Of a stretch of DNA of 9,307 nucleotides, positions 6,083 through 9,307 are shown piece after piece. Source of the DNA: Actinomycetes bacterium (lineage in GTDB: Bacteria > Actinomycetota > Actinomycetes > Propionibacteriales > Nocardioidaceae). A program made the position numbers and the translations under genes. The stretch spans positions 1 through 9,307 of the forward strand of contig JAEZKN010000449.1 of NCBI GenBank assembly GCA_023415395.1, given 5' to 3'. Numbering within the stretch: position 1 is the stretch's first letter; each line of letters begins with the position of its first letter. Below the pieces are notes generated by a model that made no database searches, was not told the DNA's origin, and worked only from the letters and a program-made list of their open reading frames with translations.

Positions 6083-6625
6083 CTAGAGGTACATGCCCCC
6101 GGACTCGCCGGGGGTGGGCGGCTGCTGGCCGTCCTGGCCGGGGGCCATCGGGCCACCGGGGCCGCCCGGCATCGCCGCGCCCTGGGGGAGCGCGCGGCGG
6201 ATCTGCTCGAACTGCGCGCGGGCGGCCATCTGCTGGGCGTAGATCGCGGTCTGGATGCCGTGGAAGAGGCCCTCGAGCCAGCCGACCAGCTGGGCCTGGG
6301 CGATGCGCAGCTCGGCGTCGGAGGGGGTGGACTCCTCGGTGAAGGGCAGCGAGAGCCGCTCGAGCTCCTCGACCAGCTCGGGGGCGAGGCCCTCCTCGAG
6401 CTCCTTGATCGACGCGCGGTGGATGTCCTTGAGGCGGTTGCGGCTGGCCTCGTCGAGCGGCGCCGACTTCACCTCCTCGAGCAGCTGGCGGATCATGCTG
6501 CCGATCCGCATCACCTTGTCGGGCTGCTCGACCAGCTCGGTCACCGAACGCTGCTCGCCGTCCTCCTCGGAGCTGACGGGCTGCCCGTTCGGACCGATGA
6601 CGACGACGTGCTGCTCCTCAGTCAT
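6083..6625 (-). CDS. bpa: Bacterial proteasome activator Bpa/PafE (DUF2587 family)
   Basis: A 180-residue protein matching Bpa (PafE, Rv3780 in M. tuberculosis, about 174 residues). Bpa forms a ring that docks on the 20S proteasome, opens its gate without ATP and feeds it unfolded or specific proteins independently of Pup. The disordered acidic N-terminus (1-30) is followed by the conserved helical core (about 35-145), with KVMRIGSMIRQLLEEVKSAP, then LDEASRNRLKDIHRASIKEL, then WLEGLFHGIQTAIYAQQM. A Gly/Pro-rich flexible tail (146-175) leads to the end, GGMYL. The last residues are the proteasome-docking motif: the known form is GQYL with an essential penultimate Tyr, and here it is GMYL, keeping Gly, Tyr and Leu. 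ATG 6625 is fixed by the conserved start and a -10 element upstream. It lies 16 bases after the oxidoreductase gene. The genome should also encode prcA/prcB proteasome subunits, which are not in this window. Confidence 0.95.
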   Translation of the reverse strand: MTEEQHVVVIGPNGQPVSSEEDGEQRSVTELVEQPDKVMRIGSMIRQLLEEVKSAPLDEASRNRLKDIHRASIKELEEGLAPELVEELERLSLPFTEESTPSDAELRIAQAQLVGWLEGLFHGIQTAIYAQQMAARAQFEQIRRALPQGAAMPGGPGGPMAPGQDGQQPPTPGESGGMYL

Positions 6626-6637
6626 ACCTCCACCGTA
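6626..6637 (-). promoter_or_regulatory. -10 element (TACGGT) for a leaderless bpa transcript
   Basis: On the minus strand TACGGT (6637-6632) matches TANNNT and is followed by 6 bases (GGAGGT) before the bpa ATG at 6625. GGAGG also looks like a ribosome binding site but sits only 1 base from the ATG, too close for normal use, so a leaderless start is the better reading. The element lies in the 16-base gap after the oxidoreductase gene, so bpa could be expressed separately from its upstream neighbour. Confidence 0.5.
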
Positions 6638-6641
6638 GCCG

Positions 6642-7619
6642 TCACAGGGTGAGGAGGATCTTGCCGCTGTGCTCGCCGGACTCCATGAGCGCGTGGGCGG
6701 CGGCGACCTCCTCGAGCGGCATCGCCCCGTTCACGACCGGCTGCACCAGGCCCTCGGCCACCAGCGGCCAGACGTGCTCGACGACCGAGGCGCAGATGGC
6801 CGACTTGTCCTCGACCGGTCGCGAGCGCAGCGCGGTCGCGATGACGGCGCCGCGCTTGCGCAGGAGCTTGTTGATGTCGAGCTCGGCCTTGGTGCCGCCC
6901 TGCATCCCGATGATGACCAGGCGGCCCTCGGTCGCGAGCGCGTCGATGTTGCGGTCGAGGTACTTCGCCCCCATGTTGTCGAGGATGACGTCGGCGCCCC
7001 GGCCGTCGGTCGCCCGCCTCGTCTCCTCCACGAAGTCCTGCTCGCGGTAGTCGACCGCGACGTCCGCGCCGAGCGCCAGGCACGCCACGCGCTTCTCCGC
7101 GGTCCCCGCGGTCGTCACGACGGTGGCGCCGAGCTGGTGGGCCAGCTGGATGGCGAAGGACCCGATGCCGCCCGCGCCGCCGTGCACCAGCAGCGTCTCG
7201 TCCGGCTCGAGCCCGGCGATCATGAAGACGTTCGACCAGACCGTGCAGGCCACCTCCGGCAGCGCGGCCGCCGTGACGAGGTCGACGCCGGCCGGGACCG
7301 GCATCAGCTGGCCGACCGGTACGGCGACCTTCTCGGCGTACCCGCCCGCGGCCAGCAGGGCGCACGCCTCGTCGCCCACCGACCAGCCGGTGACGCCCTC
7401 GCCGACGGCTGCGACCCGGCCGCTGCACTCCATGCCGATGATGTCCGAGGCGCCGGGCGGCGGGGGGTAGAAGCCCTGGCGCTGGAGGAGGTCGGCCCGG
7501 TTCAGGGCCGCCGCGGCGACGTCCAGCACGACCTCGCCGGGGCCCGCCTCGGGGTCGGGCAGCTCGGCGACGGACAGGACTTCGGGGCCGCCGGCCCCGT
7601 CGGCGATCACGGCACGCAT
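6642..7619 (-). CDS. NAD(P)H quinone oxidoreductase, PIG3-type (MDR superfamily)
   Basis: A 325-residue zinc-independent medium-chain dehydrogenase/reductase. The N-terminal GroES-like domain carries the PIG3-family stretch NRADLLQRQGFYPPPPG (40-56), then DIIGMECSGRVAAVG (59-73) and GDEACALLAAGGYAEKV (82-98). The Rossmann fold has the nucleotide-binding loop HGGAGGIG (146-153). The C-terminus ends HSGKILLTL, the typical 'G--HIGKIVL-' ending. Zinc-binding cysteines of alcohol dehydrogenases are absent, as expected for quinone oxidoreductases. The family reduces quinones or other reactive carbonyl compounds in the cytosol using NADPH; the natural substrate is unknown. ATG 7619 starts the protein at MRAVIADGAGGPE, as in relatives. 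From memory, a quinone-oxidoreductase-like gene (Rv3777) also lies close to bpa (Rv3780) in M. tuberculosis, so this pairing may be old. Confidence 0.93.
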   Translation of the reverse strand: MRAVIADGAGGPEVLSVAELPDPEAGPGEVVLDVAAAALNRADLLQRQGFYPPPPGASDIIGMECSGRVAAVGEGVTGWSVGDEACALLAAGGYAEKVAVPVGQLMPVPAGVDLVTAAALPEVACTVWSNVFMIAGLEPDETLLVHGGAGGIGSFAIQLAHQLGATVVTTAGTAEKRVACLALGADVAVDYREQDFVEETRRATDGRGADVILDNMGAKYLDRNIDALATEGRLVIIGMQGGTKAELDINKLLRKRGAVIATALRSRPVEDKSAICASVVEHVWPLVAEGLVQPVVNGAMPLEEVAAAHALMESGEHSGKILLTL

Positions 7620-7631
7620 GCCGTCAGCCTA
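7620..7631 (-). promoter_or_regulatory. -10 element (TAGGCT) for a leaderless oxidoreductase transcript
   Basis: On the minus strand TAGGCT (7631-7626) matches TANNNT and is followed by 6 bases (GACGGC) before ATG at 7619. No ribosome binding site is present. The element lies wholly inside the 17-base gap after the DUF6457 gene, so any -35 contact would fall in that gene's 3' end. Confidence 0.5.
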
Positions 7632-7636
7632 GGGAG

Positions 7637-7960
7637 TCACGCCTCGTAGGCGTCATCGGTGTGGTCGACCCCGCTGTCGTCGGGCACCTCGTCGTCGATG
7701 TCGTCGGGGTCGGGAGCGCCGGAGGGTCGGTCCCAGCCGTCGGCGAGCAGCTGGGCCCGCGCCGCGAGCGCCTCGAGCTGCTCGGGGTCGGCGTCCAGGG
7801 CGCCGGCGGCGTAGCCGAGCAGGAAGGTCGTGATCGGCGCCGCCGGCCGGGCGACGTTGTGCGCCGCCACGCGGGCGAGGTCCAGCAGCAGGCCCTCGTC
7901 GACCTCGGTGTCCACCTCGAGGACGTCGGACAGCTCGTCGATCCAGTCGTGGAGGTTCAC
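7637..7960 (-). CDS. DUF6457 family protein, MobA-associated, with acidic tail
   Basis: A 107-residue protein of unknown function. The core reads NLHDWIDELSDVLEVDTEVDEG (from residue 2), then LLDLARVAAHNVARPAAP, then ITTFLLGYAAG. I recognise this as DUF6457, a small helical actinobacterial domain found beside, or fused to, MobA-like nucleotidyltransferases. Here mobA is directly upstream on the same strand, which suggests a link to molybdenum cofactor guanylylation, but no activity is known. The last 24 residues (84-107) hold 12 Asp/Glu and are probably disordered. I chose GTG 7960 over the upstream TTG at 7981 because family members start at 'NLHDW' and a -10-like element lies just before this GTG. 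The protein has no cysteine, signal peptide or membrane segment. Confidence 0.85.
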   Translation of the reverse strand: MNLHDWIDELSDVLEVDTEVDEGLLLDLARVAAHNVARPAAPITTFLLGYAAGALDADPEQLEALAARAQLLADGWDRPSGAPDPDDIDDEVPDDSGVDHTDDAYEA

Positions 7961-7973
7961 AGGAGCCAGATTT
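7961..7973 (-). promoter_or_regulatory. Weak -10-like element before the DUF6457 gene
   Basis: On the minus strand AAATCT (7973-7968) is followed by 7 bases and the GTG at 7960. Only A at position 2 and T at position 6 match TANNNT. It lies in a locally A/T-richer stretch (GGAAATCT) that stands out in this GC-rich window. No ribosome binding site is seen, so a leaderless start is possible. Confidence 0.35.
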
Positions 7974-7985
7974 CCGAACAACCGT

Positions 7986-8010
7986 GCGAGTCCGCAACCC
8001 CTGCGGTCGC
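7986..8010 (-). terminator. Hairpin after mobA
   Basis: On the minus strand GCGA-CCGCA (8010-8002), loop GGGGT, then TGCGG (7996-7992), a 2-base bulge and TCGC (7989-7986) form a 9-bp interrupted stem starting 7 bases after the mobA stop. There is no T-run beyond a short GTTGTT. It may end or weaken the mobA transcript ahead of the DUF6457 gene. Confidence 0.4.
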
Positions 8011-8017
8011 TCCCCGG

Positions 8018-8575
8018 TCAGTCCCCGGAGAGATCGCGCAGGTCGGCCCAGGTGTCCACGTCGCGACCCTCGTCGCCCGCCGGGGGCACCTCGGCGAGGT
8101 CGAGCCCGGCGAGCAGCCGGCCCATCGCCAGGCCGTGCTGCCCCTCGTGGTCGGGGCGTACGCCGGCGAGCCGGGTGGCGTCCAGGACGCCGGCCAGCTG
8201 GCGCCGCCCCTCGGCGTCGGTGAGGAAGGCGCCGTCGCGCCCCTCGGCCGCGGCGTGCAGCCGGCGGAACGTCCACGGCGTCACGCGCGGCATGTCGACC
8301 GCGAGCACGCCGAGGGTCCGCGGCGGCCGGGCCAGCGCGTCGTACCCGGTCAGCAGCGCGGCGACCGGGCCGCCGAAGCGGGGGCTCTCGCGGCAGAAGG
8401 TCACCGGGCGCGTGGTCGGCACCGGGTCGCCCACGACGACCACCTCGTCGGCGTCGAGCAGGGCGTTGATCGCATGCTCGAGCAGCGAGAGCCCGCCGTG
8501 CTCGACCGACGCCTTGTCCACGCCGTCCATGCGGACCGCCCGGCCCCCGGCGAGCACGATCGCGGCGAAGGACAT
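8018..8575 (-). CDS. mobA: MobA-like molybdenum cofactor guanylyltransferase (NTP transferase)
   Basis: A 185-residue protein with the GT-A-type nucleotidyltransferase fold. The N-terminus holds the signature IVLAGGRAVRM-D-GVDKA (residues 6-22), the family's 'LAGG-S-RMG--K' loop that binds the nucleotide triphosphate, with R15 and K21 as expected. A metal-binding Asp follows in VLAVDMPRVTP, and the end EGRDVDTWADL is the usual 'D-DT--DL' MobA finish. MobA transfers GMP from GTP to molybdopterin, giving the guanine dinucleotide cofactor used by DMSO-reductase-family enzymes. Small MobA-like proteins can use CTP instead (MocA), so the exact nucleotide is an inference. DUF6457 follows 57 bases downstream. 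ATG 8575 is the only start consistent with the signature at residue 6. It is transcribed divergently from the nitrilase gene with an 18-base gap. Confidence 0.88.
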   Translation of the reverse strand: MSFAAIVLAGGRAVRMDGVDKASVEHGGLSLLEHAINALLDADEVVVVGDPVPTTRPVTFCRESPRFGGPVAALLTGYDALARPPRTLGVLAVDMPRVTPWTFRRLHAAAEGRDGAFLTDAEGRRQLAGVLDATRLAGVRPDHEGQHGLAMGRLLAGLDLAEVPPAGDEGRDVDTWADLRDLSGD

Positions 8576-8593
8576 GTGTGGCAGTCTCGCAGG
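8576..8593. promoter_or_regulatory. Divergent promoter with overlapping -10 elements (mobA / nitrilase)
   Basis: Only 18 bases separate the mobA ATG (8575, minus) and the nitrilase GTG (8594, plus). On the plus strand CAGTCT (8582-8587) is followed by 6 bases and GTG. On the minus strand GAGACT (8588-8583) is followed by 7 bases and ATG. The two hexamers overlap in five positions, and each keeps A at position 2 and T at position 6. No ribosome binding site fits on either side, so both mRNAs are probably leaderless with starts about 19 bases apart. Confidence 0.45.
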
Positions 8594-9307
8594 GTGTCCC
8601 GCCTGCGCGTCGCCCTCGTCCAGCACGCCTCCGGCCTCGAGCCGGACGGCAACCGCGCACTGCTCGCCGAGCTCACGCCCACCGGTGCCGACCTCGTGGT
8701 CTTCCCCGAGGCCTTCGCGCGCGACTTCGGCGAGGCCGGCTCCGACGTCGGCCCGTACGCCGAGGAGCTCGACGGACCCTTCGCGAGCGAGGTCGCCCGC
8801 GTGGCCGGCGAGCGGGGCACCACGCTGGTCGCCGGGATGTTCGAGCGCGGCGAGGACCCGGACCGGCCCTTCAACACGCTCGTCGTGCGCGGCGGCGCCG
8901 CGGCGGCGTACCGCAAGATCCACCTCTACGCCTCCTTCGGCTACCGCGAGTCCGACCGGCTCACGGCCGGGGCCCTGGAGCCCGTGCTGGTCGAGGTCGC
9001 CGGCTTCCGGGTCGGGCTGATGACCTGCTACGACCTGCGCTTCCCCGAGCTCGCCCGCGCGCTGGTCGACGCCGGCGCCGAGGTGCTGGTGGTCCCGGCG
9101 GCCTGGGTGGCCGGGCCGCGCAAGGTAGACCACTGGCTCACCCTGCTGCGCGCACGGGCGATCGAGAACACCGTCTTCGTCGCCGCGGCCGGCCAGCCGG
9201 GCCCGCGCTACAGCGGCCACTCCGCGGTCGTCGATCCGCTCGGGGATGTGCTCGCCGAGGCCGGCGAGGAGGCCGCGGTGGTGGGCACCGTGCTCCAGCG
9301 CACGGTG
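8594..9307 (+). CDS. Carbon-nitrogen hydrolase, nitrilase superfamily (3' truncated by window end)
   Basis: The first 238 residues of a nitrilase-superfamily amidohydrolase, with no stop before the window ends. The Glu-Lys-Cys catalytic set is complete: E39 in VVFPEAF, K108 in YRKIHLY, and the nucleophile C145 in LMTCYDLRFPEL. The second conserved Glu is E119 in GYRESD. Near the end, RARAIENTVFVAAAG is the usual substrate-pocket and dimer-contact stretch. These cytosolic enzymes hydrolyse amides (rarely nitriles) of small molecules to the acid and ammonia. The CYDLRFPEL form is typical of the omega-amidase/Nit-like branches, but the substrate cannot be named. Family length is about 260-280 residues, so some 25-40 are missing. 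The GTG start at 8594 gives the usual 'RVALVQ' strand right at the N-terminus. Confidence 0.93.
   Translation, partial: MSRLRVALVQHASGLEPDGNRALLAELTPTGADLVVFPEAFARDFGEAGSDVGPYAEELDGPFASEVARVAGERGTTLVAGMFERGEDPDRPFNTLVVRGGAAAAYRKIHLYASFGYRESDRLTAGALEPVLVEVAGFRVGLMTCYDLRFPELARALVDAGAEVLVVPAAWVAGPRKVDHWLTLLRARAIENTVFVAAAGQPGPRYSGHSAVVDPLGDVLAEAGEEAAVVGTVLQRTV

Noticed and set aside
5469..6086. Overlapping plus-strand frame through the surface protein gene into the intergenic region
   Set aside because: The composition is Arg/Pro/Gly-rich, as expected for an out-of-frame reading of GC-rich DNA. The overlapping frame has a signal peptide and membrane anchor, and the frame gains no domain after 5958.
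7961..7981. Upstream TTG start at 7981 for the DUF6457 gene, adding 7 residues
   Set aside because: TTG is a rare start, no ribosome binding site precedes it, and family proteins begin at the NLHDW segment, matching GTG 7960.

Overview
The window is very GC-rich, with third codon positions almost all G or C, frequent GTG starts and genes that look leaderless. It encodes a bacterial proteasome activator (Bpa/PafE family) and a DUF6457 protein beside a MobA-like enzyme. Together these point to a high-GC actinomycete; Nocardioides or a close relative is my best guess, made from memory of gene content and not from a search. It looks like ordinary chromosome: I see no transposase, integrase, phage gene, tRNA, rRNA or CRISPR array.

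Layout. (1) 1-147: the 3' end of a plus-strand CBS-domain protein, probably CNNM/hemolysin type. (2) 148-322: an intergenic array of five 23-bp repeats, two in one orientation and three inverted, all with a 32-bp period, between convergent genes. (3) 323-1894, minus: a membrane protein fusing a PAP2 phosphatase to a diacylglycerol-kinase-type lipid kinase. (4) 1970-5362, plus: a tightly coupled operon of serS, a HAD phosphatase, a GNAT acetyltransferase and a second HAD phosphatase, with every junction a 4-base GTGA overlap. (5) 5389-5958, plus: a secreted, C-terminally anchored protein resembling the NTR/TIMP-like fold. (6) 5959-6082: a convergent intergenic region with two hairpins. (7) 6083-8575, minus: bpa, a quinone oxidoreductase, a DUF6457 protein and a MobA-like nucleotidyltransferase, closely spaced but each apparently with its own -10 element. 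(8) 8594-9307, plus: a nitrilase-superfamily amidohydrolase that runs off the window, divergent from mobA across only 18 bases.

The genes are mostly housekeeping: tRNA charging, phosphate-ester clean-up, membrane lipid turnover, Pup-independent proteasomal degradation, quinone reduction and molybdenum cofactor maturation. I found no clear new multi-gene system. The items most worth a second look are the inverted repeat array at 154-318, the overlapping bidirectional promoter at 8576-8593, the TIMP-like surface protein with a predicted N-terminal cysteine, and the coupled serS-HAD-GNAT-HAD operon.
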